64,000 nt of DNA, taken from assembly GCF_003265705.1 (NCBI RefSeq), contig NW_020312828.1, positions 57,687,455-57,751,454 of the forward strand, written 5' to 3'. The stretch is from Callorhinus ursinus. Lineage: Eukaryota; Chordata; Mammalia; Carnivora; Otariidae. Each line of letters opens with the position of its first letter. Positions within the stretch are counted from its first letter, which is position 1. This document shows, piece after piece, positions 33,867 through 45,077 of this stretch. The notes beneath the pieces were generated by a model, which did no database searches, had not been told where the DNA came from, and saw only the letters and a program-made list of their open reading frames with translations. Made by a program: the position numbers and the translations under genes.

Positions 33867-34429
33867 ATGTAATAGGCCCCAAGTTGCAGTGCAAAAAGAT
33901 AAAAAAAAAATTGAATTTCTTCCTATAAAGGACTGCATATTATCATTAGGTTTTAAGTAAGATAATAATATTTCATTTACATTTTAAAATCATAATTCTG
34001 TGAAACACTGGGCGAATGGAAAAGGGTCTTTTTGTTTTCTACAGAAGGAACATATGAGTATAATCATAAGAGGAGGATGTAAATTATAATGAACATGAAC
34101 CCATTCAGGTAAACAAGCTAATATTTTCTTTTGCCTGGCATAGAAAAAAAAATCAACCTGCATATTGCCTCTTGGTTATAAAACATTTTCTGAGAATTAG
34201 AAGCACACACACACCCACACATTCTGAGTAACTTGTGGATAACAGAATAGCATTAGAAAGGAGCAAATACAGAAATGCCAGTAAGCAAGCTATCATAATA
34301 CTCAAGGACAAGTATAAATGATAAAATTTGGTCTAGGGTGGAGGCAATAAAAAATGGAATGAACTGGTTGTGCTTAAGATAAACAGTGGAGGTAAAACAT
34401 GACTGAATGATAGGTTGGATGTGTAGCAT
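33867..34429. other. Unassigned DNA
   Basis: No gene or confident repeat. A short run of CA units lies near 34205. Confidence 0.4.
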
Positions 34430-34447
34430 AAGGAAGAAGACCTGGTC

Positions 34448-34665
34448 GGAGGCGCCTGGGTGGCTCAGTCTGTAAATGACTGCCTTCAGCTCAGGTCATG
34501 ATCTCAGGGTCCTGGGATCGAGCCCCGCATCGGGCTCCCTGCTCCGCGGGAAGTCTGCTTCTCCCTCTCCCACTCCCCCTTGTGTTCCCTCTCTCGCTGT
34601 GTGTTCCCTCTCTCGCTGTGTCTCAATCTGTCAAATAAATAAATAAAATCTTTAAAAAAAAAAAA
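34448..34665 (+). mobile_element. Young carnivore SINE with internal 19-bp tandem duplication
   Basis: A near-consensus head and body are followed by a duplicated TGTGTTCCCTCTCTCGCTG (34581-34599 and 34600-34618). A perfect 18-bp duplication, AAGGAAGAAGACCTGGTC, flanks it at 34430-34447 and 34666-34683. The minus frame at 34504-34698 is a by-product. Confidence 0.97.
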
Positions 34666-34853
34666 AAGGAAGAAGACCTGGTCAGGAACACTTCCCAAGT
34701 TTTTGCTTTCAGCACCTATGCAGAGCAGGGGCTGGTAATCAAGATGGAAAGGATGCCTTAAGAAAGAGCTTTATAGTAAATTCCATATCTTCAAACACTC
34801 TAATTCCTCTGTAATTCAACAATATTTTAATTTAACTTAGAATCATTCTAATA

Positions 34854-35051
34854 GGGCGCCTGGGTGGCTCAGTTGGTTGGGCGACTGCCTTCACCTTAGG
34901 TCATGATCCTGGAGTTCCAGGATCGAGTCCCGCATGGGGCTCCCTGCTCAGCGGGGAGTCTGCTTCTCCCTTTGACCCTCCCTCCTCTCATGTGCTCTCT
35001 CTCTCTCTCTCATTCTCTCTCTCAAATAAATAAATAAAATCTTTAAAAAAA
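34854..35051 (+). mobile_element. Carnivore SINE (SINEC), sense
   Basis: It shows GGGCGCCTGGGTGGCTCAGT, TTGGTTGGGCGACTGCCTTC, GGATCGAGTCCCGCATGGGG, a (CT)n block and an AAATAAATAAATAAAATCTT tail. The perfect 15-bp duplication AGAATCATTCTAATA lies at 34839-34853 and 35052-35066. Confidence 0.97.
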
Positions 35052-35066
35052 AGAATCATTCTAATA

Positions 35067-36869
35067 ATACTTTTGTGTATTTTATTGTATTGAACAAAGA
35101 TTAGATTTATCTTACAGCTACAAAACAGAAAACAATGACTGTATATTTTAGCAGCCCTGTACAAGTAGAAAAAATTTGTGCATCAGTGGAAAACTATGCA
35201 ATATTTACTTACGAGGGTACATTCTTCCATTTTATCTGACTCCTATTCTATGGAAGCTGTTTTTCAACTCTGCAAGTTGTAGAAAACTAATAGCAATGCA
35301 AATTAAGTCCTTTCTAGTAGATGTTCCATTGACTTTCCAGTTTTGCCTTCATTTGCATATTCATTTCAGTATTCTTGTTCTATAAGTGTATCTGTTCTTT
35401 GAAGGATTCTCTTTTTAACTGGTTATAAAATCTACCTGGTTCTCTCATTGACTAATAGGTAAAATAAATTCTTTAATATGTGTTCAGTTTGGTATTTCTA
35501 TGAAAGTTGTAATTTCACCTTTTTTTTCAAAGTTATCTTTCTGTGTGTTTAATTTATTACATTTTAATTTGGCAAGATATGTATTTTGCCAGTTTAGTTC
35601 CAGTATTTGTCATCACATTCTTAAATTTCTCACATTTGGTCATCTCTGAACCTATACCCGAACTATATTTACCTAATATATTATTAGAATATTTACATAT
35701 AAAAATGCTTACATGTTTTTTCTTTTAACTTAGAAAGAGGAGAGATAATTAGAAAAAGGAGAACCACTGTAAATGTCTTTTACTGAAATGGATCTTAGTC
35801 CAAGCCTAATGTCCCTACAACTTGTTGATAAAGAATAACTGCCGTTAGTTTCCTAGAGACTGGCAATGAAAATCAACTACAATTTACTAACACATCCAAT
35901 TTCAGAACCAAAGTGCATGAGCAATAACCTTCCATTATAACACACAAAAAATGATTTTAAACTACTTCTGCAATGTGTAAATCAAACAAATCGATATTTG
36001 GAGCAATTACTTTTAACTTATAAATAAGTCACCAAATAAAAATTCCATCTTGCCCAAGGAATGCTTTATATTTTCATGTTGCCTTTGATGTGTGCTACTC
36101 AGAGACAAAATGCTTTGCAAAACATGGAATGTAGTCAGAAAACAGTGTCTTGAAGTCCTGCAGTCTGAAGTAAAACAAATAAGCCAAAAAGAAAAAAGAA
36201 AGAAAAAAAGGCAAATCTCAGAAGATTACTTCTCCCTTCTTCCCTCAGGCCTTTTCCAGGCAGTCAGCTCTTTCATCCAGGAATAGATTCAAATTTCGTC
36301 TCCATAGATAAATGCCAAGCTTGCACAATGTTTCTTGACTTCAAAAATAGATGTTTCTCTTCAATAAGTTGTCAAACTATTTTAGGAGATTTTCTCTTTA
36401 TTTGGCACAACTGGTAGGAATTTATCACTAAAGGTAAACTAGAATGATTTTCTAGATGCTAGTGGAAAGAGACGCACAATTAAATAGTTTTCAGAGAATA
36501 ATTAAGGTGTAAGTGGGAAAAATCAATTTATATGACATATCTAGGAATTACAGAGGGTTGTACAAATTGAAACATTAACATATGAAAGAAAAATTTATGA
36601 GAATAAAGAACATTCAAGGAGCAGAGACAGATCCAGGCTTTTAAGTCTTCAAGTTTATTCTTCTGGGGGAATCTCACTTTAATGGAAAAAAAAAAAAAGA
36701 AAAATTACAAAAAGGAAAATTACTAAGGTCCCTTCTGGGTTTTTTGAGAGGCTTGAGCAAATGCAGGGCTATGAAGCTTAAGTTTCATTAGAATAAATTC
36801 ATCTCTATTGAAGAAGAAAAATTATTTTTAAAGTACTGTCTAATTATTCATTTATTACAAAAACATTTA
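35067..36869. other. Unassigned AT-rich DNA
   Basis: About 1.8 kb without a recognisable gene. Frames at 35176-35385, 35543-35728 and 36092-36286 have no known domain. The last contains a lysine-rich stretch coded by an A/G-rich tract at 36185-36215. Confidence 0.45.
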
Positions 36870-37030
36870 AAACATTAATGCCCTTTACAGGGTAGTTTCT
36901 GGGGGATACAATGAAGAATGAGAAAAGAGAAGTGCACATTCCCTTACAGTGTATAGTCTGACAGGTCAAAAAACTCATTGATTAAATAACCAAATGGCTA
37001 CTTTGGTAAAGGAAGTAAGATATAAATTTA
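36870..37030 (-). mobile_element. L2 LINE remnant, antisense
   Basis: 'tttctgggggatacaatgaa', 'gaagtgcacattcccttaca' and 'gtgtatagtctgacaggtca' resemble antisense L2 ('ctggggatacagtgaac...aaggtccctgccctcatggagcttacattctag'). Confidence 0.6.
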
Positions 37031-37059
37031 TGAAAGAAGGTATATTTGAAAAATTTAGC

Positions 37060-37560
37060 ATAAACAAAACAACCCATAGTCCCACCACACAGAGGTAACC
37101 TATGCTACTATTTTGAAATAATTTTTCCTATTTTATTTTGCCCATTCACAAATAAGTATCTTCAGTATTCTTACAACTGTACTGTGTATTCAGGTTTATA
37201 TCTTTTTATTTTATTTACATTACTGTAGCCAAAAAGTACTTATTAATATATTTTAAATATCTAATTATAGTTCATAGTAACAAAGTGTGTTTAAACATCC
37301 CCTTATTACTGCAGAATTTTTGTTTTTTTACTTTTGCTCTTATAAATATTACCATAACAAACATCTTGGAATGCATAGTCGAATGGCTCCTTAGAGTCCT
37401 ACATGTGGCATTACTTGTGCAAAATATGATATCTTTAGATAGTTTATACATATTGCGAAGTTACTTCCAAGAAAGATTTTACCAATTTGAACTTACAGGA
37501 ATTTTGAATTAAGACCATTTCAATTTCACACAGCCCTCATTAGCATTGCTTGTTATGATT
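37060..37560 (-). mobile_element. Old L1 (L1ME/HAL1-like) ORF2 remnant, antisense
   Basis: 'tttttcctattttattttgc', 'tataaatattaccataacaa', 'acatcttggaatgcatagtc', 'gaagttacttccaagaaag' and 'ttttaccaatttgaacttac' follow the antisense order of an old L1 or HAL1. Divergence is high. Confidence 0.6.
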
Positions 37561-37964
37561 TACAAACAATCATAACTTGATAGTCAAAAATATTATTAAA
37601 GTTTTGCTTTATCTAACATTTATTTAATTAATGTTGATGGTGAATCACTTCTTACGATTGTTAGCTTTTTATATTTCTTCAATGATTTCTTCATTTGAAT
37701 CCTTAATCATTTGGTTGTTTGGGGGGGCAGTTAGTGTTTCCCCTTATTATTTTTATGATGTGCTTTTGTTTGAAAAAAAGATAATTAAGTGGATCCTATC
37801 ATCATTAAGTCATGTTAACTTGGTACATATTTTTTTCCTGAACATTAGTGCCACATGTTGAAGTGCAGAAGAACTATGACTGAATATTAAAATGAGACAA
37901 TTATAATAAATGGGGAAATTCCTGTGAGTCTATAAGTCTCATAAACTTGGTGATTCTATTCAGA

Positions 37965-38860
37965 AAATATTTATTAGGCACACCCACACAAGAATAAAAC
38001 AGTTGCTAAACCTCATAATTTCACAAAGGATGTGATACCGAGATGAATTTTTAGAGAGAATATGCGTTAGGAGAAAGAGGAACAGACACTTCAGAGAGAT
38101 GGAACAGCATTTAGACAGGCACAGAGAGACAAAAGCGAGGATACAAGTGCTAAGAAATTAAAATAGCCGCATAGTGACAAAAGAACAAAGAACTTAGGAA
38201 AGTTGATCCATGAAAGTGGAGAGATGAACAGGGGTCAGTCGAATGACAAAAGTTTTTCCTTTCTTAAAGATTTATTATTTATTTTAGAGTGTGTGTGTGC
38301 AAGTGGGGGGATGGGCAGAGGGAGAAAGAGAATCTCAAGCAGACTCCCCGCTAAGCAGGGAACCCAACATAAGGCTCAATCCCAGGACCCTGAGATCATG
38401 ACCTGAGCCAAAATGAAGAGTCTTATCGGACTGAGCCTCTTAACAGACTGAGCCACCCAGGTGCCCCTGAATGACAAAAGTTTTTAAGAAAAATAATCAC
38501 CTGTTCAAATTTCTGCCATAAGAGACATTAAATTTCAAGCATCTAAGGAGAGCGTTAACAAAAGAAAAAAATGAGAATAGTCATATTACTAAAATGCTCC
38601 ATACTTCACCTCTGAGAAGGGCTTGAATAGAAGTGGAAATGAAGGGAAGCACATTTGAAAGAGACAGTTGAGGAAACAGGTTGAGTGGGATAAGGCAAGG
38701 AGGAGACACGTGACCTTTAGAGATGAGAGTATAATTTAACCACTTGAGGGTTCTGAGGAAAATACATTTGAAGGGACACAATGCGTTTCATGTTGATCCT
38801 GTTGATTATCAGGTGCCTGCAATCATAGATAATAATGTCCGGTAAGTAGTGATTTTTGGA
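37965..38860 (-). mobile_element. L2 LINE remnant, antisense, split by a SINE
   Basis: Left part: 'aaatatttattaggcacacc', 'agaggaacagacacttcag', 'gatggaacagcatttagac'. Right part (after the SINE): 'acaatgcgtttcatgttgat', 'ttatcaggtgcctgcaatca', 'taataatgtccggtaagtag'. The order agrees with antisense L2 3' sequence. Confidence 0.55.
38258..38468 (-). mobile_element. Carnivore SINE (SINEC), antisense
   Basis: It has an antisense tail TTCTTAAAGATTTATTATTT, GATCATGACCTGAGCCAAAA and ACTGAGCCACCCAGGTGCCC. The segment 'GACTGAGCC' is partly repeated near the head (38431 and 38449), so the head contains a small duplication. The perfect 17-bp duplication GAATGACAAAAGTTTTT lies at 38241-38257 and 38469-38485. 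Confidence 0.95.
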
Positions 38861-39049
38861 AAATTGGCATTTGGTAATTGACTTTTGAACTATTAATTAT
38901 AGTTGAGAAAGTTTGCAGAAATTTAAATTATGTGAACTAAATGGGAGGCTTCTCACAGGCTGATCTGTCCTGTCTTATACTGGTAATAATTTGAGGCTCT
39001 CTCTCCTCCCACTTCAGGCTATCACGCCCTGCACTCAGCTGCTCGGGGT

Positions 39050-39475
39050 GTCTTAGTGGGCACGTTGCCAAGCCTTCCTAATTGCTCATTCTAGTTTCAG
39101 CTTTGCCCCCTTTCTGACCATTCTCCACTGTTGCCAAGAGACTTTTCTAACACATACAATCAAGTTTCACCACCATACTGTTTCTTATACTCTTTAGAAA
39201 ACTACTGGGAGTACAACACTCATTTCTTACTCTAAATTCCACCATACTTAGGAACATGTCCTGATGCCATATCCAGTGTCCATTCTTTTAAGCTAAAATA
39301 TTAATTTATGGTCATATTCTATTTTAGTTACTGGCTTTTCTTTCTCCTCTACCCAACTATTATATTCTAGAGAAAATATTTTTATTGACCCTGGCACTTA
39401 AGTATCCCTAGCACTTAGCTCTGTACTTAACATTTGGAGGGTGATCAAAATATCTTTAATAAATGAATTCTGTTT
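39050..39475 (+). mobile_element. Probable L2 LINE remnant, sense
   Basis: The late part fits an L2 end: 'attatattctagagaaaata', 'cctggcacttaagtatccct', 'agcacttagctctgtactta', then 'aaatatctttaataaatgaa'. The earlier part is weaker. Confidence 0.5.
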
Positions 39476-39534
39476 CCTCTGAGAGAATACACTATTTTTG
39501 AAGAAGGCTTAGGATGGGAATCTATGAGTACAGC

Positions 39535-40140
39535 GTATCAGTCAGGATCCAGTCAGGAACACACAAACCACACTAGGTGTTTCAACAGAAGGAACATATA
39601 GAGCATCAGTTAAACAGATGTTGAAGGCAGATAAAATGAAACACTGAATCATCATGCAGGAAAGCAGCTCACATCCACCAAGCTGGAGAAACAAAGAGAA
39701 GAATCTGGGTCTATCAGAGCCCAGAAGCTCACTGAAGCAATCCCAAAGATCTTGAAATCAGAGGTCAGAGGAGGACGCATCATTCAGCTGGTTCTGGCAC
39801 ATCTGAGAAAGCACAATGAGGTTGCTTTGGGAAGTGCCGAAAGACTCGGAAGAATTGAGAAAAGTGCAACTGCTAAAGAGAAAATCCATACTGGAGCTTC
39901 ACTGCCAAGAAAAGCAAGAAAACAGAAGATGCAAGCACCCTTTCCTCTTCTCTGTCTCTCCATTTGGTCTCTAGTACCCTTATCTGTGGAACCGAGTAGA
40001 AAGCCAGCTGACAAGGGATAAATTGAGTTTGCATAACCCCAGCCCAAGCACCCAAAACAGAGTCTAGATCTTTTATATACTCAAAATAGATCAATAAATT
40101 TGGAGCTTAGATGATAGCTTAATAACCAGCATATGCATAA
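39535..40140 (+). mobile_element. Old repeat resembling an L1 3' UTR
   Basis: 'gtatcagtcaggatccagtc', 'aaccacactaggtgtttcaa', 'cactgccaagaaaagcaag', 'aagcaccctttcctcttctc' and 'aagccagctgacaagggata' follow a recurrent mammalian repeat, which I take to be an old L1 3' UTR. The overlapping frames at 39752-40021 (plus) and 39784-40094 (minus) are therefore not genes. The subfamily is not assigned. Confidence 0.5.
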
Positions 40141-40741
40141 ACCAACTTGGCCTTAAAAATTTACTTTAGGATCCTGATAAGCGGGGAAAATAAAAAGAAG
40201 AGAAAAAAAAAAGAAAGAAAAGAAAAGTCTGCCTGTTCAGAGAAGAAATAAGAAAAGATGACTTACCAATGTCCTAAAACATTCAGGACAGATTTTGCTT
40301 ATGCCCAGCTGTAATGATATAATTTATAAAATAAAAATGAGTTTGCTGAATTCATGGATGCCCCCTGGATGGTGTACCAGGTTTGATGACTGATCAGGGG
40401 TACACTATTAAGAAGAGGTGTTCAATAAACTTTATGCTGTCTTCACACTATGGCTTTACCTAACATTTTTTGACCTCAACTTTCCTTGCAGGAACAGCAG
40501 TGTTAAATATGAGTCTGCAGCTCAGAGGATAGGCCAGGGTTGGTGGGGATAGAATTTGTGGACTCTTAACATTTACTTGAAACCATGAGGATAAAATCTT
40601 CCAAGGGAACTGTGTAGAAAAAGATAAAGTATCCAAGATTGTACTTAAGAAGCAATAATATTTAAAGTTTATGGCAGGGGATGGGGAGAGCAAAGAAGAG
40701 ATTAGAAAACACTAAAAGATGTAATTTAGGAAAGATGGATC
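40141..40741. other. Unassigned DNA
   Basis: No gene is recognised. A purine tract of GAAA/AAAG units lies at 40190-40230. The minus frame at 40460-40693 has no known domain. Confidence 0.4.
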
Positions 40742-40995
40742 CTGCTATCATATTGCTGCTTTAATTTGCATTTTTATTAAAATGCAATTGGATGTTTTCT
40801 CATATTTAGTGATCATTTGTTTTTTTTTCATTGTTTGAGAATTGTCTACTTATTTCTATTAAGTTTTATTTTGGAGCTTTCATGATGTTTAGACATTTCT
40901 ATGAACCTTTAAATATAAAGTTATATTGTCAGATAGTAGAAGATCTTTAAAGACATCATTATAACTACTCCTCTGAAACAGCCTTGAATTTTAGT
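40742..40995 (-). mobile_element. Old L1 ORF2 remnant, antisense
   Basis: 'ttgctgctttaatttgcatt', 'ggatgttttctcatatttag', 'tgatcatttgttttt', 'gagaattgtctacttatttc' and 'ttatattgtcagata' match the antisense L1 order. Confidence 0.6.
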
Positions 40996-41189
40996 CGCAG
41001 TTTAAGAAAATTGTGCCAAATATACAAAGAGTTTTAGAAAATCCCAAAATTATGGATATGCAGCTGAACCTGTGCCAATATTCTCTTCTCTTCTTCCCTC
41101 TCTTGTATTATTTTGTTTTGTTTTGTTTTGTTTTTTTCTGTAGGCAGAATCCAACCATAGTTGTTAAGGGTGAGGAGTAGATGTTTCTC

Positions 41190-41420
41190 AAGCAGAGTTC
41201 TTGGATTTCAGTCTTGTTTTGACTAACAAGCAGAGGCTCCTGAGTGAATTACGTACTTTCTCTGTGATTCTTTTTCTCTTCTGTAAAATGAGGATGAAAA
41301 TATCCATCACTAAGTAAGGTGATTGTGAATGTTAATTGAATTGATGCATGAAAATAATCAATTCCTGTACACAAGAAAACACCTAATAAATAACAGATTT
41401 TACATTTATTCATCTCTATC
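41190..41420 (+). mobile_element. MIR SINE remnant, sense
   Basis: 'gagtgaattacgtactttct', 'ttctcttctgtaaaatgagg', 'atgaaaatatccatcactaa' and 'gtaaggtgattgtgaatgtt' follow the MIR core, ending with 'acacctaataaataacagat'. Confidence 0.75.
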
Positions 41421-41458
41421 TTCCTTTTGACTAGCATAATTTGGCATATATTATTAGG

Positions 41459-41459
41459 T

Positions 41460-41494
<35 letters not shown>

Positions 41495-41550
41495 GTCTCT
41501 GGCACATACTGTTAAAATCTCTGTCTCTGTCCCTCTCTCTCTCTCTCAAT
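41459..41550. repeat. (TC)n microsatellite, compound
   Basis: Two TC-rich runs (41459-41500 and 41519-41547) are separated by a short non-repeat linker that itself ends in CTCTGTCTCTG units. The minus frame at 41454-41651 owes its Arg/Glu-rich part to this tract. Confidence 0.92.
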
Positions 41551-42199
41551 ATGTGTATGTACATGTATAAAACCCACATTTTACAAATAACTAAACTAAG
41601 GTCTAAAGATATTGATATCTTGACCCCAAAAAGCAGCGAATGGGCATTCACTGACAGTCATAGCTATTAGGCTACATTCATTAATCTTTTTCAAAGTTAA
41701 TTATCTATCGATCACTACATCAGAATGAGATGTAGTGCTTATTAAATAAGATTACTGAGCTCCACTCTGTTTTACTGAACAATTATGGGGATTAATCCCA
41801 GAAATTGCATGTCAAACTACTACTTCAAATGCTTCATAGGCATACTAAGTTAATTGAATAGAATAAAATGTGACCCAAAATTTACAAGAAAGGGACACAT
41901 GAAGGAAGAGAACTTCTAGTGATGATGTGTGTAAAACACATACAATTATGGAAAATTTCAGATCTTTTCTGGTAACTAAACCTTGGAAAAATTCTTTATG
42001 ATCCAGAAAGGCAAGGAATATTTTTAAGTGGACGTGTTTCTTTGTATCAGAAGACCATTATGTTGGCTCTTAAAAACTATTAAAAACGAAGTAATAATTT
42101 GGATGGCAAAATTCAAGCTATTTTCATTAAGTCATTGGACACATACTTGCTGGTTTAGTTGTTAGGGATCCGGGAGTGGGGGGAAAAAATAACAGACAA

Positions 42200-42368
42200 A
42201 AAATTTTCCTGTCTTTTTGCCGTAGTTGCATTTTATCTTTATAATAACTGACCTCACATCAATGAGACTGAAATGAGATAATGTCTGTAAAATGTTTTAT
42301 AAACTGTAAAATACAATGGGCTAATAAATGGTTATTATGGTTGTCATTATGTTACTTTTATGAATACA
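42200..42368 (+). mobile_element. MIR-like remnant, sense
   Basis: 'aactgacctcacatcaatga', 'gactgaaatgagataatgtc' and 'tgtaaaatgttttataaact', then 'gctaataaatggttattatg', resemble the 3' half of MIR. Confidence 0.55.
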
Positions 42369-42379
42369 GTAGTACTTCT

Positions 42380-42569
42380 TTTTTTTTAAAGATTTTATTT
42401 ATTCATTTGTCAGAGAGAGAGCACAAGCAAGGGGAGGGGCAGGGAGAGGGAGAAGCAGGCTTCCCGCTGAGCAAGGAGCCGGATGTAGGATTCGATCTCA
42501 GGACCCTGGAATTACGACCTGAGCTGAAGGCAGACATATAACTGACTGAGCCACCTGGGTGTTGCTAGT
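42380..42569 (-). mobile_element. Carnivore SINE (SINEC), antisense
   Basis: It has TTTAAAGATTTTATTTATTC, a GAGAGAGAGCACAAGC block, CAGGCTTCCCGCTGAGCAAG, a degenerate B-box and ACTGAGCCACCTGGGTG at the head end. The 11-bp duplication GTAGTACTTCT lies at 42369-42379 and 42570-42580. The 86-codon frame at 42281-42541 is partly SINE. Confidence 0.94.
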
Positions 42570-42649
42570 GTAGTACTTCTACATTACTTCCCCATCCTAT
42601 GCATGCCTTTAATAATCAACAAATTACAGGTAACTTATCATATTTCAAA

Positions 42650-43330
42650 GACTACATGAGGAATTAAAGCAAATAAGATAAACATGATGAAATTCATGCC
42701 CTCAAGTCGTTCATGGTCAATTAAAGCATTTCAAAGACTAATAGTGTAACTATAACCCCAGAGGGATTAGACATAGTGCATGTGGAGCAGGGAGAAGGAG
42801 GATTTTAAATCTTCTTGAGGGTGGTTAGGGAAGGTGAAAAAGACCTCATAATGTGAATGCAACTGAAAGGGATATGAGAGCAGAAGAGCAGTAGCAAAGA
42901 GAAGAACCACAGGCATCTAAGACCACAGCATATTCCTAAGGCCAGTAGCTCTGTTGGGCTAGATGTCCTGCTATTTGTGGGAAAGTCAAAGATAAGCCTG
43001 GGTAGCCCAGTAGAAAACAGATTCATTTATTCCCCCATTCATACATTAATCAATCCATGTTTGAATAGCTTTATATACTAGGCTAAGACAGTATAATTAA
43101 TACAGAGATGAAATACAGGGTATATGTTATGTGCAGGATCAAGATGAGGTCAGAGGCAAATACAACTCTTCTAGGGGACAATGATACCAGCATGAAGTAA
43201 AATGTACCACTGGAATATAGTGAAGATAAAGGATATTAATGAATTTGAAGTGGAGAATGAGGGAGAGAAACCAGGCTTCCACTTTGGATGAATGAATGAT
43301 TAAATTGTGGTACCATCCCTGAGAAAATCA
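42650..43330 (-). mobile_element. L2 LINE remnants, antisense
   Basis: Two antisense L2-like passages follow each other. The first reads 'gatgaaattcatgccctcaa', 'gtcgttcatggtcaattaaa' and 'cttcttgagggtggttaggg'. The second reads 'tcatttattcccccattcat', 'gtttgaatagctttatatac' and 'taggctaagacagtataatt'. They may be pieces of two copies. Confidence 0.55.
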
Positions 43331-43359
43331 TTTTGAATGGAGATGATTAGTTTGCTTTT

Positions 43360-43525
43360 TGTACCTCCCAAGTATCTATTTGGCTTGTTATCCCCTTGAA
43401 TTATAGTTATCCAGTGCCTTTCTGAACCATCTGAATCTTGAGTAAGAAACAGACATCCTTAATTTGTCGGTAATTTTTAATTCACCGCACTTAAATCAAT
43501 GTCTGACACGTAGTAGGTAGACATG
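43360..43525 (+). mobile_element. L2 LINE 3'-end remnant, sense
   Basis: 'ttgttatccccttgaattat' and 'aatgtctgacacgtagtagg' correspond to the 'aatgcctggcacatagtagg' end motif of L2. Confidence 0.5.
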
Positions 43526-44365
43526 CCCGGTTGCTGTATTGAATTGCATATGTGTACTGTATGACCTTTAAAATAGACCACACAGTAACAAAATTATCAT
43601 CAAGGAAATTCAATCCAAAGAGAAACATTTACATGATTATGGTTGCTAAAGTTCTGAATTTACCAGCATGCATTCCTTTCAGGAAAGGCATCTTCAGCTA
43701 TCTGAATTGCTCTTTTCACAATTTTAGTTTCATTGACTTCCATTTCAGAGTTATTTCTAGCACACAGATATCAGCTACTGAGACATATTTGGTAATCAAA
43801 TAAGATACCTGTTTATCATGAGTTCTAAAGCACTATGGGAATAATTACAGCATGAGTGCATGATGCCAGAAGGTTTTTGAGTTACTGCTGTCTTGGAGGA
43901 CATAGTCATCTGTCTTACTATTCTCTTTTTCTTCCTCTGCCTCATTACTTGATATATATGAAAACAAATCAAGATGTAAAATGGCAACTTACCACATCAA
44001 AGTTGTGAACACAATAGCAAAAGTCCACTAGGATTAATGTTAAATTCCCATGACTCAGGATTATGAAGTCTTGTCTACCTGCAGTTAATCCCTACTGTTT
44101 ACAGGCTGGAATAGACTAAAACACATACTGAGAACTCCGCACTTCAAATTCATTATTTTAAGCACAAAGCTTATTATTTTTCCCAAGTAAATCTATTCTT
44201 CTTCAAGTTTTTCCTAAAGTAACAGTTACTATCTAGTGAGACTGTGAAATTCAAAACAGCAACAACAAAATACAATCCCCCCAAAAATAACTGGACTCTT
44301 AGTTCACTCTTTGCATTCTGTCCATAGTACAGATATGAATAAAGTGGTTCACTTTATTCAGTTCA
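43526..44365. other. Unassigned DNA
   Basis: No gene is recognised. The frames at 43552-43803 (plus) and 43796-43987 (minus) have no known domain. Confidence 0.4.
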
Positions 44366-44575
44366 CATGTTGAGCACTTTTGATAAGCCACACACCGGCC
44401 GAAGCATTTCTATGGGTTACATTATTTTTTCATCATTAAAACACTCTTTAAGGAGGAAATTGATGTCATGTTCACTCTCCTGTTGAAGAAACTAAACCAT
44501 AAAAGATTAAGTAGCTTGCCCAAAGATATACATGTTTCAAACTAAGATTGTCTGACTTTAAACTCTGGCTTCCCT
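44366..44575 (-). mobile_element. MIR SINE remnant, antisense
   Basis: 'gttgagcacttttgataagc', 'acattattttttcatcatta', 'actctcctgttgaagaaact', 'agattaagtagcttgcccaa' and 'gattgtctgactttaaactc' follow the antisense MIR order clearly. Confidence 0.8.
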
Positions 44576-44880
44576 ATATGCTAGTTATTTGATCCTGGGT
44601 GAATTATGTCATCAATTTGAGGCCTAGGTAACCAAAAATCTTGGTTTGCAATAGACTGGAGGACTTCCTGAAACACAGGATTTTTAAAGCTAAGATTGAT
44701 ACAGATGTGGAATAATTGATTATCCTTCCATATTTGAAAAATGAGCATAGTAAAAGTGCCCACGTTTAAGGGTTTTGTTGAGTATTAAATGACAATCTGT
44801 AGGGTATTAGTATAATGACTGACTCACAGTGAGTGTTCAATAACCACTAATTCTTATCATTATTGCTGTAATTTTCTCCC
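44576..44880 (+). mobile_element. MIR SINE remnant, sense
   Basis: 'gttatttgatcctgggtgaa', 'atgtcatcaatttgaggcct', then 'gagtattaaatgacaatctg' and 'acagtgagtgttcaataacc' follow the MIR order in sense. It lies directly after an antisense MIR. Confidence 0.6.
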
Positions 44881-45077
44881 TTGTTTTCCTTATCCTAGAG
44901 TCTCTTGCTCTATTCCATCGTACATATTGCCACCCAAATTATGGTATAAAACCTAGAATGATAATGCCACTCACATGATAAAAAGACAGGTTGACTCTGT
45001 ATTGTCTAATTAATAAAGTATGTATTTTGTAATATAAGATTCTTTGCAATTCATTCTTTACACTCTATAGCAAACTT

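Noticed and set aside
33632..35051. tRNA-like A and B boxes within SINEs
   Set aside because: They belong to tRNA-derived SINE heads and do not make functional tRNA genes.
39752..40094. Overlapping 73-89-codon frames on both strands
   Set aside because: They fall in an old repeat that resembles an L1 3' UTR and recurs in mammalian genomes.
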